DNA of 64,000 bases, taken from Mycolicibacterium stellerae (GTDB lineage: Bacteria; Actinomycetota; Actinomycetes; Mycobacteriales; Mycobacteriaceae). Numbering within the stretch: the stretch's first letter is position 1; each line of letters starts with the position of its first letter. The stretch is from contig NZ_RARC01000027.1 in NCBI RefSeq assembly GCF_003719305.1, positions 1 to 64,000 on the forward strand, in the 5' to 3' direction. The notes under the pieces were generated by a model that was given only the letters and a program-made list of their open reading frames with translations, was not told where the DNA came from and searched no databases. This document shows, in pieces, positions 32,826 through 41,791 of this stretch. A program made the translations under genes and the position numbers.

Positions 32826-33014
32826 GTCGATCCTTTCTTGTTGTGTTTGCCTGGTTGTGCTTGCACTCGTGACGCTATTCGGTGCGGCGCGCGTTCGATA
32901 CCGACGAAAGTCCCATCCTGTCCGGCCGGTGGGCTCTTTTATCTAGGTGGGGTTTTCGTTCTACTCGGACGACGAGCCGGCGCGGCGCCGGAGTCGGTGG
33001 TGCGCTGTTGGTGT

Positions 33015-33407
33015 CTATTCCGCGGGTGGTGCAAAGAACTCCAGCGCGATGCCGTCGGGGTCGCGGAAGCTCAGTCCCGAGCCATAGGCGGCGTCCACGA
33101 TGCCGCCGTGCTCGACGCCGAGCTCATCCAGGCGGGTCACCCACGTCTGCAGCTCCGAGCGGTCCGCACAGCCGAAACCGACATGGTCGAGACCCGCCCG
33201 GAACTCGGTGAAGCGGCCGCCCTCCAGCGGCTTGTCGTGCTGGTGGATACCGAAGATCGTGCCGTCCTCGAACGCCCATACCACGTGCCGGAACCCGGCG
33301 TCGGTGTGCTCATCGAGTACGGGTTCGGTTGCGAACAGCGCTTGATACCAGGGTGCGCTTGCGTCGACGTCGCGCACGGTGACCGCGACGTGGTTGAGTA
33401 CCGGCAT
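33015..33407 (-). CDS. VOC family (glyoxalase-like) protein
   Basis: A 130-residue single VOC unit, starting PVLNHVAVTVRD and ending SFRDPDGIALEFF. Typical metal positions are H6 (NHVAV), a His in LDHVGFG, and E of LEFF. The substrate is unknown. The start at 33407 has GAGGA six bases upstream; a GTG at 33422 is in frame. Confidence 0.78.
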   Translation of the reverse strand: MPVLNHVAVTVRDVDASAPWYQALFATEPVLDEHTDAGFRHVVWAFEDGTIFGIHQHDKPLEGGRFTEFRAGLDHVGFGCADRSELQTWVTRLDELGVEHGGIVDAAYGSGLSFRDPDGIALEFFAPPAE

Positions 33408-33478
33408 TGGTTCCTCGCTCACTCTCGACTAGACCTGCTGTTTATTGCACGAACCGCACTCGCGGCGAGTTCACTTGG

Positions 33479-34306
33479 CTAGACCACGCGTTTGCCCCGC
33501 CGTGCGCGAGCACGCATGTCCCACAGATACATTCGATAGCCCAATATCCACACGTCGCGCGGGATGACGCGGTCGGCGACCCGCAGCGCCGTGAGCAACC
33601 ATTCGAACTGCCGCTGCTGTGTCGGCGACCATGACATCTTCATGTGCACACGGAACTCAGCGGGCAGAAAACCCTTGGTGGCGAAGAGGTTGAAGCGGCC
33701 TGCCAGCAGCCGCAGCGGGGCGGGCAGGAATGCCATCGCCGCCACCCCGTGCAGGTGCTCGCGCACCGGCGTGTCGATGTTCAGCTCGTCGAGGGTCCGC
33801 TTCCAGAATTCATCGAACGCGACGCGGTCAGCCGGCCACATATCCGCTCGGACCTGCAGCGTGGTGCCCAGCTTCCTGGCGTCTCGGTAGATCGCCTCGG
33901 CGGACTCGTCGTCGAGCGGCCCGTACAGGAACTCGTGCTGGTCGATGTAGTACCGGTACAGGCAGGCCGCCACCCACAGTTGCAGGCGCGGATCGAATGC
34001 GTTGTAGGACAACGGGCTTGACTTCTTCGACCGCACTAGCGCATGCACCCTGTCGACCTCGTTGCGGATCAGGGCGCGATCGGCGTCCGTCCCGAGGGTG
34101 GCGGCAGCGAGATAGGTGCCGGTGGTTCGGGCCCGCTTGAACGGGTGCTTGTAGACGTTGCCGCTGTCCACCGGGCTTTCCAGTACGCCGTAGCCGACGG
34201 CGGGCAACGACAACTGCATGATGACGTTGGCCGCGGGGGCCAGCACCGCCGCAGGGTTGATCAGATCGACCACCCTGGTCGGCCTCCGCGGTGGGCCCAG
34301 CCTCAT
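33479..34306 (-). CDS. DUF2236 oxygenase-family protein (MpaB/Lcp-like, Rv2237)
   Basis: A 275-residue helical protein of the ER-bound oxygenase mpaB/B'/Rubber-oxygenase (DUF2236) family, possibly heme-binding. Conserved features include HPFKRARTTGTYL and a Tyr/His-rich helix CLYRYYIDQHEFLYGPL. In position it matches Rv2237, next to cobD. No signal peptide. The reaction is unknown for mycobacterial members. Confidence 0.78.
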   Translation of the reverse strand: MRLGPPRRPTRVVDLINPAAVLAPAANVIMQLSLPAVGYGVLESPVDSGNVYKHPFKRARTTGTYLAAATLGTDADRALIRNEVDRVHALVRSKKSSPLSYNAFDPRLQLWVAACLYRYYIDQHEFLYGPLDDESAEAIYRDARKLGTTLQVRADMWPADRVAFDEFWKRTLDELNIDTPVREHLHGVAAMAFLPAPLRLLAGRFNLFATKGFLPAEFRVHMKMSWSPTQQRQFEWLLTALRVADRVIPRDVWILGYRMYLWDMRARARRGKRVV

Positions 34307-34341
34307 AAATCGAGTACATCACCTTGTGAGACGCTCGCAGC

Positions 34342-35310
34342 GTGTTTGGACCGATGTGTCTCGCCCGGGCGACCGGCATCGCGGCCGGCTTCCTCGCCGA
34401 CCTGGCATTCGGCGATCCCCGGCGCGGACATCCGGTTGCGCTGTTCGGCCGGGGCGCCGCCGGGCTCGAAAAGTTCACGTACTCCGACGACCGGTGGGCG
34501 GGCGTCGTTCACACGGGCGCACTGCTTGGTGTGCTGGCGGTGGTGGGTGCCGCGGGGGAGCGGGCTGCCTACCGGCGCGGACCGGCCTCGGTTGTCGCCC
34601 TGACCGCCGCGACGACGTTCGCGGCGCTGGGGGGCACATCGCTGACGCGCACCGGCACCCGGATGACCGATCTGTTGACGCACGACGACGTCGATGCCGC
34701 CCGGCGTCTGCTGCCGTCCCTGTGCGGACGAGATCCCGCCGTGCTCGAGTCCGACGGACTGACACGCGCCGCCGTCGAATCGGTCGCCGAGAACACGTCC
34801 GACGCGCAGGTGGCGCCGCTGTTGTGGGCGGCGTTCGGCGGTGTGCCCGCACTGCTGGTCTACCGCGGCGCCAACACCCTCGACGCGATGATCGGTCACC
34901 GGTCGCCGCGCTACCTGCGATTCGGTTGGGCCGCAGCGAGGTTCGACGACGCATTGAATCTCGTCGCCGCCCGCGTGACGGGGGCGCTGGTGGCGATCTG
35001 CGCACCCGCTGTCGGCGGGTCGCCTGCAGGTGCAGTGCGGGCGTGGCGGCGCGACGCCGTCCGGCACCCGAGCCCCAACGCGGGTGTGGTCGAAGCGTCG
35101 TTCGCGGGTGCGCTGGGTGTCCGGCTCGGCGGACCAACGCAGTACGCGCACGAGTTGGAGATCCGGCCCAGCCTCGGCGACGGACCGGCACCGCAGATCT
35201 CGGATCTCGCTCGGGCCGTGCGCTTGTCGCGGATCGTTCAGGTCGCCAGCGCGGTGCTGGCGGTCAGCGCCGCTTGCCGTAGCGGTCGGCGAGTTTCTCC
35301 TCGGTGGTGA
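34342..35310 (+). CDS. cobD: cobalamin biosynthesis protein CobD
   Basis: Adenosylcobinamide-phosphate synthase (CbiB/CobD type), attaching the aminopropanol arm to adenosylcobyric acid. A 322-residue membrane protein with several hydrophobic segments, the signature ENTSDAQVAPLLW and YRGANTLDAMIGH, and RHPSPNAGVVEASFAGALG. It starts at GTG 34342. The last 47 bases overlap convergently with the SURF1 gene. Confidence 0.92.
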   Translation: MFGPMCLARATGIAAGFLADLAFGDPRRGHPVALFGRGAAGLEKFTYSDDRWAGVVHTGALLGVLAVVGAAGERAAYRRGPASVVALTAATTFAALGGTSLTRTGTRMTDLLTHDDVDAARRLLPSLCGRDPAVLESDGLTRAAVESVAENTSDAQVAPLLWAAFGGVPALLVYRGANTLDAMIGHRSPRYLRFGWAAARFDDALNLVAARVTGALVAICAPAVGGSPAGAVRAWRRDAVRHPSPNAGVVEASFAGALGVRLGGPTQYAHELEIRPSLGDGPAPQISDLARAVRLSRIVQVASAVLAVSAACRSGRRVSPRW

Positions 35311-36112
35311 GCGGCGCGCCGGAAGGCTGACTGTCTGCCGCGGCCTTGTCGCGTCGACGGGCCCGGATCTCCGAAATGATGAAGTAGCCCAACCCGATAG
35401 GCGCGAGAATGCCGAACGCGATCCACTGGATGCCGTAGGACAGGAAGGGCCCGGCGTCGAGGTGCGGCAGGCCGATCGCGCCGAGGCCACCCGGCTGATC
35501 CTCGACCAGCTGCAGATAGGCCCCGGTCAGCGGAACGTCAAGCAGCGTCGAGATCTGCGGGGTGTTGATCGCATACACCTGCTGGGCGCCGTCCTGGCGG
35601 AACGGGGCCTTGCCCTCGGGTGAGGGCTCGGAGTCCCGCAGCCTCGCGATGATCGTGACTCTGCCGGTCGGCGCAGGCGCGATCGGCGGCACCCGCGACC
35701 CCTGCTCGGGTTTCACGTAGCCGCGGTCGACCAGTACCGTCGGCCCGCCGTCGACAGCGAACGGCACCAGCACCTCGAACGCGGGGTCACCCTCGATCAC
35801 CCGAAGCCGCGCCAGCACCTGCCGGTCGGGTAGATAGTGCCCGGTGGCCGTCACCCGCTGCCACTGTTCGTCTGGTGCTGACGAGTCCTGCTGTGGCAGA
35901 ACGCTTGTCAGCGGAACCGGTTCGGCCTTGAGCGACCGCGAGATCTGCGCGTTCTCCCTGGAGGTCTTGGTGTTCTTGCCGAGCTGCCATGGCGCGAGAA
36001 CGGTGAAGCACAGATAGGCGAATGCGATCACCACGACGAACAACGCGAGCCAGCCCGGCCGCAACAGGAACGTCCACCGCGGCTTTCGATCTCGGCCCTT
36101 GGGTTCGGTCAT
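35264..36112 (-). CDS. SURF1 family cytochrome oxidase biogenesis protein (Rv2235)
   Basis: A 282-residue membrane protein. It has one transmembrane helix near the N-terminus (WLALFVVVIAFAYLCFTVLA), a large extracytoplasmic SURF1 domain with WQLGK and the GYVKP segment, and a second helix near the C-terminus (IAFGILAPIGLGYFII). It helps assemble the aa3 cytochrome c oxidase. ATG 36112 overlaps the ptpA stop (ATGA). Confidence 0.9.
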   Translation of the reverse strand: MTEPKGRDRKPRWTFLLRPGWLALFVVVIAFAYLCFTVLAPWQLGKNTKTSRENAQISRSLKAEPVPLTSVLPQQDSSAPDEQWQRVTATGHYLPDRQVLARLRVIEGDPAFEVLVPFAVDGGPTVLVDRGYVKPEQGSRVPPIAPAPTGRVTIIARLRDSEPSPEGKAPFRQDGAQQVYAINTPQISTLLDVPLTGAYLQLVEDQPGGLGAIGLPHLDAGPFLSYGIQWIAFGILAPIGLGYFIISEIRARRRDKAAADSQPSGAPLTTEEKLADRYGKRR

Positions 36113-36645
36113 TGGAGCTGCTCGTCCACCCACTCGTGCAGGCCCGGCAACGAGGCTTCGATGACGCTGAAGACGTCCTCGAAGTCGTCGTGTGTGCCGT
36201 AATACGGGTCCTCGACGTCGTGGGGATGGGCACCCGACTTCGGATCGAAAGACCTCAGCATCCGCAGCCGATCGGGCGGAACGCCCATGTCGCGCAGAAT
36301 CCGCGCGTGGTTCCGGCCGAGCGCTACCACCAGATCGGCCGACAGGTGGTCTTCGTTGATCCGCCGCGCCCGGTGTTCGGTCGGATAGCCGTGCTCACGC
36401 AGCACCCTGTTCGCGCGATTGTCGGCGCCCTCGCCTGCGTGCCAGTCGCCGGTTCCCGCGCTGGTGACCCGCACCTCGTCGGTCAAGCCGCGTTCGCTGA
36501 TCTGGTGGGCGAACATCTTCTCGGCCATCGGTGAGCGGCAGATGTTGCCCGAGCAGATGAAGGTGACGTGCAGCGGTTCAGACACCGGAGCCGAGCTGTC
36601 GGCGACGTCAGGCACCGGAGCCGAGCTGTCGGCGACGTCAGACAC
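36109..36645 (-). CDS. ptpA: low-molecular-weight protein tyrosine phosphatase PtpA
   Basis: A secreted-type LMW tyrosine phosphatase. The catalytic loop CSGNICRS (CX5R) and general acid Asp in DPYYG are intact. The body from SEPLHVTF onward matches M. tuberculosis PtpA (163 residues). Here a 30-bp tandem repeat (about 36581-36640) adds two ten-residue units before it; the GTG at 36645, overlapping the ptkA end, gives 178 residues. GTG triplets head both repeat units and the ancestral start, so translation could also begin further in. Confidence 0.9.
   Translation of the reverse strand: MSDVADSSAPVPDVADSSAPVSEPLHVTFICSGNICRSPMAEKMFAHQISERGLTDEVRVTSAGTGDWHAGEGADNRANRVLREHGYPTEHRARRINEDHLSADLVVALGRNHARILRDMGVPPDRLRMLRSFDPKSGAHPHDVEDPYYGTHDDFEDVFSVIEASLPGLHEWVDEQLQ
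36581..36640 (-). repeat. two tandem 30-bp units at the ptkA/ptpA junction
   Basis: Two nearly identical consecutive 30-base units (core CACCGGAGCCGAGCTGTCGG on the plus strand) translate in the ptpA frame as V-S/P-DVADSSAP repeated. They lie between the ptkA stop codon and the conserved PtpA start. Slippage could change PtpA length in steps of ten residues without frameshift. Confidence 0.85.
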
Positions 36646-37312
36646 CCAGCACCTCGCGCAGGTCGTCGACCGTCGCCACATGAGCAGCAGCGGCGACTTC
36701 GGTCGGTTCGACGAAGTCGGCCGCTCCGTAGCCCCAATCGACCACCACGGTGGCGATGCCGTGGGCGGCGGCGCCCTCCACGTCGTGGGCGCGGTCGCCG
36801 ACCATCACGATGCGGTCGGGCAGCGGTTCGAGGGCAGCGAGTGTATGCCCCATCACCTCGGCCTTGGTGGATCGCACACCGTCGAGGCTGGCACCGGCGA
36901 TGACCTCGAAATGCTCGTCGAGCCCGAAATGCTCGAGGATCCGCTGTGCTGTCGGCTCGGCCTTCGATGTGGCCACCGCCAGCCGCACCCCGGCCGCCCG
37001 CAGGTCGGCGAGCAGTTGTGGAATGCCGTCGAACAGGCTGTTCATCGCCCAGCCGCGGGTCGAGTAGTCGGCGCGGTAGGCGGCGATCGCGGCCTGCGGG
37101 TCTTGCAGACCCAAAGCGATCAGGGTGTGGTGCATCGGCGGGCCGACGATGCGGCCGGCCAGGTCGCCGTCGGGGATCTCGGCACCGATCTCGCCGAGGG
37201 CATGGCGGAAGCTGGACACGATGCCCTGCGCGGAGTCGGTCAGGGTGCCGTCGAGGTCGAAGATCACCAGCTGCGGCCTAGTGGCCGCGGCGGTGTCGTC
37301 CATGGTCGTCAC
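36638..37312 (-). CDS. ptkA: HAD-superfamily hydrolase, PtkA-like
   Basis: A 224-residue HAD phosphatase with DLDGTLTDS (nucleophile and acid Asp), ATSK and GDRAHDVEGA. The orthologue Rv2232 (PtkA) is reported as a protein tyrosine kinase acting on PtpA; this copy lacks the longer N-terminal part annotated there. Start at GTG 37312, or ATG 37303. It overlaps ptpA by eight bases, keeping the pair co-transcribed. Confidence 0.85.
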   Translation of the reverse strand: MTTMDDTAAATRPQLVIFDLDGTLTDSAQGIVSSFRHALGEIGAEIPDGDLAGRIVGPPMHHTLIALGLQDPQAAIAAYRADYSTRGWAMNSLFDGIPQLLADLRAAGVRLAVATSKAEPTAQRILEHFGLDEHFEVIAGASLDGVRSTKAEVMGHTLAALEPLPDRIVMVGDRAHDVEGAAAHGIATVVVDWGYGAADFVEPTEVAAAAHVATVDDLREVLGV

Positions 37313-37378
37313 GCATCCATTGTCTCTGACGGCGCATTAGTGTCGTGATGTGGCAAGTCGAACCCGCGCGGCCGAGGC

Positions 37379-38506
37379 ATGAGCGTCAGATTGTCCGACG
37401 TCATCGATGTGCTGGAAGCGGCATACCCGCCGATCCTGGCGCAGGATTGGGACTCGGTAGGCCTGGTCTGCGGCGATCCGGTCGAAGATGTCGACTCGGT
37501 GACGATCGCGGTCGACGCCACCGCGGCCGTCGTCGACGAGGTGCCTGACCGAGGGCTGCTGCTCGCACACCACCCCCTGCTGCTGCGCGGCGTCGACACC
37601 GTCGCCGCGAGCACGGCCAAGGGCGCATTGCTGCACCGGATGATTCGCAGCGGGCGGGCGTTGTTCACCGCCCATACCAACGCCGACTCCGCCGCCCCCG
37701 GCGTGTCCGATGCGCTCGCCGACGCGCTGGGACTGACCGTGGACGCGGTGCTGGCACCGGCGCGGGGCGGTCCGGAAAACGACAAGTGGGTGGTCTACGT
37801 TCCCCCCGGGAATGCCGATGAGGTGCGCGAGGCGATGTTCGCCGTGGGCGCCGGGCACATCGGCGACTACTCCCATTGCAGCTGGAGCGTTGCCGGTACC
37901 GGCCAGTTTCTTCCTCAGGAGGGCGCGTCGCCGACGATCGGCAGCGTTGGATCCGTCGAACGGGTGGAAGAAGACCGCGTGGAGATGATCGCGCCTGCCC
38001 GGCTGCGCGGTCATGTGCTTGCGGCGATTCGGACCGCGCACCCCTATGAGGAGCCCGCCTTCGATGTTCTCGCGATGGCATCGGTGCCCGCGGATGTCGG
38101 GCTCGGACGCATCGGAAAGCTGGCGACGCCACAGACGTTGGCGGCGTTCGTCTCTCGCGTGCACGACGCACTGCCCGGCACGTCCTGGGGGGTTCGCGCG
38201 TCGGGAGACGATGATGCCGAAGTGTCGCGGGTAGCGGTGTGCGGTGGCGCGGGCGACTCGCTGCTGGACGTCGTCGCCGGAGCGGGCGTTGACGCCTACG
38301 TGACAGCCGACCTGCGACACCATCCCGCAGACGAACATCGGCGGCGCTCCGACGTCGCGCTGATCGACGTAGCGCACTGGGCCAGCGAGTACCCGTGGTG
38401 CAACCAGGCCGCCGACCTGCTGCGCGACCATTTCGGCGACTCGCTGCCTGTGCGGGTGTCCGCCATCCGCACCGATCCGTGGAATATCGAGAGAAACGGT
38501 CTATGA
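37379..38506 (+). CDS. Nif3-like dinuclear metal protein (Rv2230c)
   Basis: A 375-residue NIF3/DUF34 protein. The conserved metal ligands lie in LLLAHHPLLLRG and FTAHTNAD near the N-terminus and VTADLRHHPADEH with DVAHWASE near the C-terminus. An inserted PII-like domain (about 130-235, YVPPGNADEVREAMF) is typical of the longer members. It possibly acts as a GTP-cyclohydrolase-like or metal-chaperone enzyme; role unproven. Overlaps the next gene by four bases. Confidence 0.88.
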   Translation: MSVRLSDVIDVLEAAYPPILAQDWDSVGLVCGDPVEDVDSVTIAVDATAAVVDEVPDRGLLLAHHPLLLRGVDTVAASTAKGALLHRMIRSGRALFTAHTNADSAAPGVSDALADALGLTVDAVLAPARGGPENDKWVVYVPPGNADEVREAMFAVGAGHIGDYSHCSWSVAGTGQFLPQEGASPTIGSVGSVERVEEDRVEMIAPARLRGHVLAAIRTAHPYEEPAFDVLAMASVPADVGLGRIGKLATPQTLAAFVSRVHDALPGTSWGVRASGDDDAEVSRVAVCGGAGDSLLDVVAGAGVDAYVTADLRHHPADEHRRRSDVALIDVAHWASEYPWCNQAADLLRDHFGDSLPVRVSAIRTDPWNIERNGL

Positions 38507-39237
38507 AAGCTGAAGTCATCCAACAGCGCTCGCTGCTCGAACTGGCAGATCTCGACGCCGAGCTGAGCCAGATCGAACACAAATCCCGCCATCTGCCCGA
38601 GCAGCAGCGCTTCGAGAAGGCCCAGGCTGACCACCGCGAGGCCAACGACAGGCTGGCGGCGCTGCGTCTGGCGCTCGACGACCTGGATGCGCAGATCGCC
38701 AAGTTCGAGTCCGAGATCGAGGCTGTGCGTGACCGCGAGGACAGGGACCGCAAGATGCTCGACGGGGGTGCCATCAACGCAAAGCAGCTCACCGACCTGC
38801 AGCACGAACTGGAGACGCTGCAGCGCCGCCAGTCCAGCCTCGAGGATTCACTGCTCGAGGTGATGGAGCGTCGTGAAGAGCTGCAAGCCCGGCAGGACAA
38901 CGAACTCGTCACGATCGATGAACTGGAAAGTGAACTGTATGAGGCACAGCGAGCGCGCGACGATGCGCTCGCGGTGATCGATCAGAATCGACACCAACGG
39001 GTATCCCGGCGCGACGAACTGACAGCCGGACTCGATGCCGATCTGGTGTCGCTGTACGAGCGGCAGCGCGCCAACGGCGGAGCGGGCGCGGGGCGGCTGC
39101 AGGGCCGCCGGTGTGGAGCATGCCGGATCGAGATCGACCGCGGCGAATTGGCCCGCATCGCCGCAGCCGCAGACGACGAGGTGCTGCGCTGTCCCGAGTG
39201 CGGCGCAATCCTGTTGCGGGTCAAGGACGGCAACTAG
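38503..39237 (+). CDS. coiled-coil protein with C-terminal zinc ribbon (Rv2229c)
   Basis: A 244-residue protein with a long coiled coil (about 10-180, rich in Glu/Arg/Leu heptads) followed by a C4 zinc ribbon (CGACRIEI...CPECGAIL). Such proteins may be nucleic-acid or complex adaptors; function is not established. The ATGA overlap with NIF3 and one-base overlap with rnhC make a tight three-gene unit. Confidence 0.88.
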   Translation: MKAEVIQQRSLLELADLDAELSQIEHKSRHLPEQQRFEKAQADHREANDRLAALRLALDDLDAQIAKFESEIEAVRDREDRDRKMLDGGAINAKQLTDLQHELETLQRRQSSLEDSLLEVMERREELQARQDNELVTIDELESELYEAQRARDDALAVIDQNRHQRVSRRDELTAGLDADLVSLYERQRANGGAGAGRLQGRRCGACRIEIDRGELARIAAAADDEVLRCPECGAILLRVKDGN

Positions 39238-40337
39238 TGAAGGTGATCGTCGAGGCCGACGGCGGGTCCCGCGGCAACCCGGGCCCTGCGGGGTACGGGT
39301 CGGTGGTCTGGACATTCGATCGCGAAAACGTGCTTGCAGAGAGCAAGCAGGCGATCGGCCATGCCACCAACAACGTCGCCGAGTACCGCGGTCTGATCGC
39401 CGGCCTCGAGGAGGCGGCCAGGGTAGGCGCAACCGAGGTCGACGTGCGAATGGATTCGAAGCTGGTTGTCGAGCAGATGTCGGGCCGCTGGAAGGTCAAA
39501 CACCCCGACCTTAAGGAGCTGATCGAGCAGGCGAAGGCGGTGGCGACCACGTTCGACCGCATCAGCTACGCGTGGATCCCGCGAGCGGAGAACTCGCATG
39601 CGGACCGACTGGCCAACGAAGCGATGGACGCGGCTGCCGAACTGGAGAAGTCCGAAGCAGGCGAACCGAAGACAGGCGCGTCCACCGAGGCACCGGTATC
39701 GCCCGCCGGTTGGACCGGCGCCCGCGGCACTCCCACCCGATTCTTGTTGCTCCGGCACGGGCAGACTGAGTTGTCAACGCAGCGACGTTATTCCGGACGA
39801 GGGAACCCGGCCCTGACCGACGTCGGTCAGCAGCAGGCCGAGGCCGCTGCGCAGTATCTCGGCCAGCGCGGCGGCATAGCCGCGGTCATCACTTCACCCC
39901 TGCAGCGTGCCTATGACACCGCGGCGAAGGCCGCCAAGGCGCTCGGTCTCGACGTCACCGTCGACAACGATCTGATCGAGACGGATTTCGGGGCATGGGA
40001 GGGCCTCACCTTCTCCGAAGCCGCCGAACGTGACCCCAAGTTGCACCGAAGCTGGTTGCGCGACACCAGCATCCCCCCGCCGGGCGGTGAAAGCTTCGAC
40101 AGCGTCGCAGAGCGGGTTGCGCGGGTTCGGGCAAGGATCATCACCGAACACGCGGGTGAGACGGTGCTCGTGGTGTCGCACGTGACGCCCATCAAGACGC
40201 TGCTGCGGCTTGCGCTGGATACAGGACCGGGAATCCTGTACCGGTTACACCTGGATCTCGCGTCGCTGTCCATCGCCGAGTTCTACCCCGACGGGGCCGC
40301 ATCGGTGCGGTTGGTGAACGAAACGTCGTATCTGTAG
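39237..40337 (+). CDS. rnhC: bifunctional RNase H / acid (alpha-ribazole) phosphatase
   Basis: A 366-residue fusion. Residues 1 to about 135 form an RNase H1 domain with acidic residues in VEADGGSRGNPGPAGYG, NNVAEYRGL, VRMDSKLVVEQM and SHADRLAN. After a Ser/Ala/Pro linker, about 165-366 is a histidine phosphatase (LLRHGQTE catalytic His; later VVSHVTPI). It matches Rv2228c / the M. smegmatis RnhC, whose C-terminal part has CobC-type phosphatase activity. The GTG at 39237 shares a base with the preceding stop. Confidence 0.93.
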   Translation: MKVIVEADGGSRGNPGPAGYGSVVWTFDRENVLAESKQAIGHATNNVAEYRGLIAGLEEAARVGATEVDVRMDSKLVVEQMSGRWKVKHPDLKELIEQAKAVATTFDRISYAWIPRAENSHADRLANEAMDAAAELEKSEAGEPKTGASTEAPVSPAGWTGARGTPTRFLLLRHGQTELSTQRRYSGRGNPALTDVGQQQAEAAAQYLGQRGGIAAVITSPLQRAYDTAAKAAKALGLDVTVDNDLIETDFGAWEGLTFSEAAERDPKLHRSWLRDTSIPPPGGESFDSVAERVARVRARIITEHAGETVLVVSHVTPIKTLLRLALDTGPGILYRLHLDLASLSIAEFYPDGAASVRLVNETSYL

Positions 40338-40904
40338 TCACTCATGCAGGTGCAGGCGTTCGCCGTGCATGCCGAAGATCATGATTGCCTCCACCGGTCC
40401 GTCTGCGGCGCCGAACCAGTGTGGCGTCCATGTGCTGAATTCGACGGCTTCGCCCGCCTCGATGACGAAGTCGCGCTCGCCGAGGATGAGTCGCATTCGA
40501 CCGGAGAGTACGTACGTCCAGTCCTGGCCTTCGTGAACGGGCAACTCGGCGGGCGGTTTTCGGCGTTTGGCGGCGATCCGGATCTTGAACGCGTGCAGGC
40601 CGCCAGCTGCTGCGTGGCGGGTGAGCGGCCAGTACGTGATGTCGTTGTGCGTGTGCGAACTGCCCCGCACCCGCGGATCGGGCGCCTCGGGCGCGCGTAG
40701 CAGTTCGTCGGTGCTGACCGAAAGGGCTTCGGCGAGGCGGGGGAGATGGTCGAGGGCAAGCCGGCGCTTGCCCGACTCGAGCCGGCTCAGTGTGGACACG
40801 TCGATGCGTGCACCACGGGCCACGTCCTCCAGCGTCAGGCCACGCTGAACCCGGAGCTCGCGCAGCCGGCGTCGGACCCGCAGGTCAACGTCGTTCTCAA
40901 CCAT
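40338..40904 (-). CDS. XRE-type regulator with cupin sensor domain
   Basis: A 188-residue regulator. The N-terminal helix-turn-helix spans about 10-65 (GLTLEDVARGARIDVSTLSRLESGKRRL), and the C-terminal cupin spans about 110-188 (HEGQDWTYVLSGRMRLILGE). The cupin probably binds a small ligand. The start is uncertain: Met at 40904 gives the canonical HTH protein, others lie 15-63 bases upstream. It is divergent from the methyltransferase at 40966, a likely target. Confidence 0.82.
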   Translation of the reverse strand: MVENDVDLRVRRRLRELRVQRGLTLEDVARGARIDVSTLSRLESGKRRLALDHLPRLAEALSVSTDELLRAPEAPDPRVRGSSHTHNDITYWPLTRHAAAGGLHAFKIRIAAKRRKPPAELPVHEGQDWTYVLSGRMRLILGERDFVIEAGEAVEFSTWTPHWFGAADGPVEAIMIFGMHGERLHLHE

Positions 40905-40965
40905 CGTCTTTGCCTGCATGGCAAAACACATTGGCAGATCGTGAACCGCGCGGCAAGCTGGCGGC

Positions 40966-41592
40966 ATGAACGAGACGCAGGCGCACTGGGAAGAGCACTA
41001 CGGAGAACGCGATCGAGTGTGGAGTGGACGCGTCAACGTCCAATTTGCCGATGTGACGGCCGATCTGCCGCCTGGGCACGCGCTCGATCTCGGCTGCGGC
41101 GAGGGCGCCGACTCGGTGTGGCTCGCCGAGCGGGGCTGGACCGTCGTGGCGGTCGACATCTCCGAGACCGCGTTGGGTCGCGCAAGGGAGGCCGCGAGTT
41201 CGCGTGGCGTCGGCGATCGCATCGAGTTCGTCCAGCTCGACCTGTCCGACGGCTTTCCCGACGGCACGTTCGACCTCGTCTCGGCGCAATTCCTGCATTC
41301 CACGGTCCGGTTGGACCGGACGACGATTCTTGCCAAGGCGGCGCGAGCCATCCGCCCGGGTGGAGTGCTGGTGATTGTCGACCATGGCTCGGCCCCACCG
41401 TGGGTGTCGAAGCTGGATCACCATCACGAATTCCCCAGCGCCGAAGAGGTGGTCGCCGGTTTGAACCTCGCCGACGATGAATTCGAGCGGGTCCGTATCG
41501 AAGCCGTCGAGAGGCTGGCAGTCGGCCCAGAAGGTCAGCAGCGCCCGTGGATGGATAACGTCATCGTTCTGCGTCGACGCGAGTCTTCCTAG
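40966..41592 (+). CDS. SAM-dependent methyltransferase
   Basis: A 208-residue class I methyltransferase with SAM motif I ALDLGCGEGADS (about 40-51), acidic loop VAVDIS and later motif RPGGVLVIVDHG. The N-terminus AHWEEHYGERDRVWSGRVN resembles TehB/thiopurine-type enzymes. Substrate unknown. Its 3' end overlaps the Ada-domain gene convergently by 32 bases. Confidence 0.85.
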   Translation: MNETQAHWEEHYGERDRVWSGRVNVQFADVTADLPPGHALDLGCGEGADSVWLAERGWTVVAVDISETALGRAREAASSRGVGDRIEFVQLDLSDGFPDGTFDLVSAQFLHSTVRLDRTTILAKAARAIRPGGVLVIVDHGSAPPWVSKLDHHHEFPSAEEVVAGLNLADDEFERVRIEAVERLAVGPEGQQRPWMDNVIVLRRRESS

Positions 41593-41791
41593 CCTTCCAG
41601 GCAAGGTACCTCTGCGGCATGCACACGGCACACGGACGGTAGCCCGCCGTGACGGCCTCGGCCTCGTCGGCGAAGAACACGCGATGTTTGACGTATCCGC
41701 CGTTGGCGATCGCCCGCAGCGCCGATGGGCAGTCCAGCCGCCCGTAGATTTTCGTCCCGCGATGACCGCCGATGGTGCCGCGAATAGTCAT
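41561..41791 (-). CDS. free-standing Ada-type metal-binding domain
   Basis: A 76-residue protein matching the Ada N-terminal zinc domain: GTKIYGRLDC, then HRVFFADEAEAVTAGYRPCAVC. In Ada the Zn-bound cysteine accepts methyl from DNA phosphotriesters, but usually with four cysteines; here three are visible, and His may serve as a further ligand. It overlaps the upstream oxygenase by four bases (ATGA) and is third in the ogt operon, supporting a DNA-damage role. Confidence 0.72.
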   Translation of the reverse strand: MTIRGTIGGHRGTKIYGRLDCPSALRAIANGGYVKHRVFFADEAEAVTAGYRPCAVCMPQRYLAWKARKTRVDAER

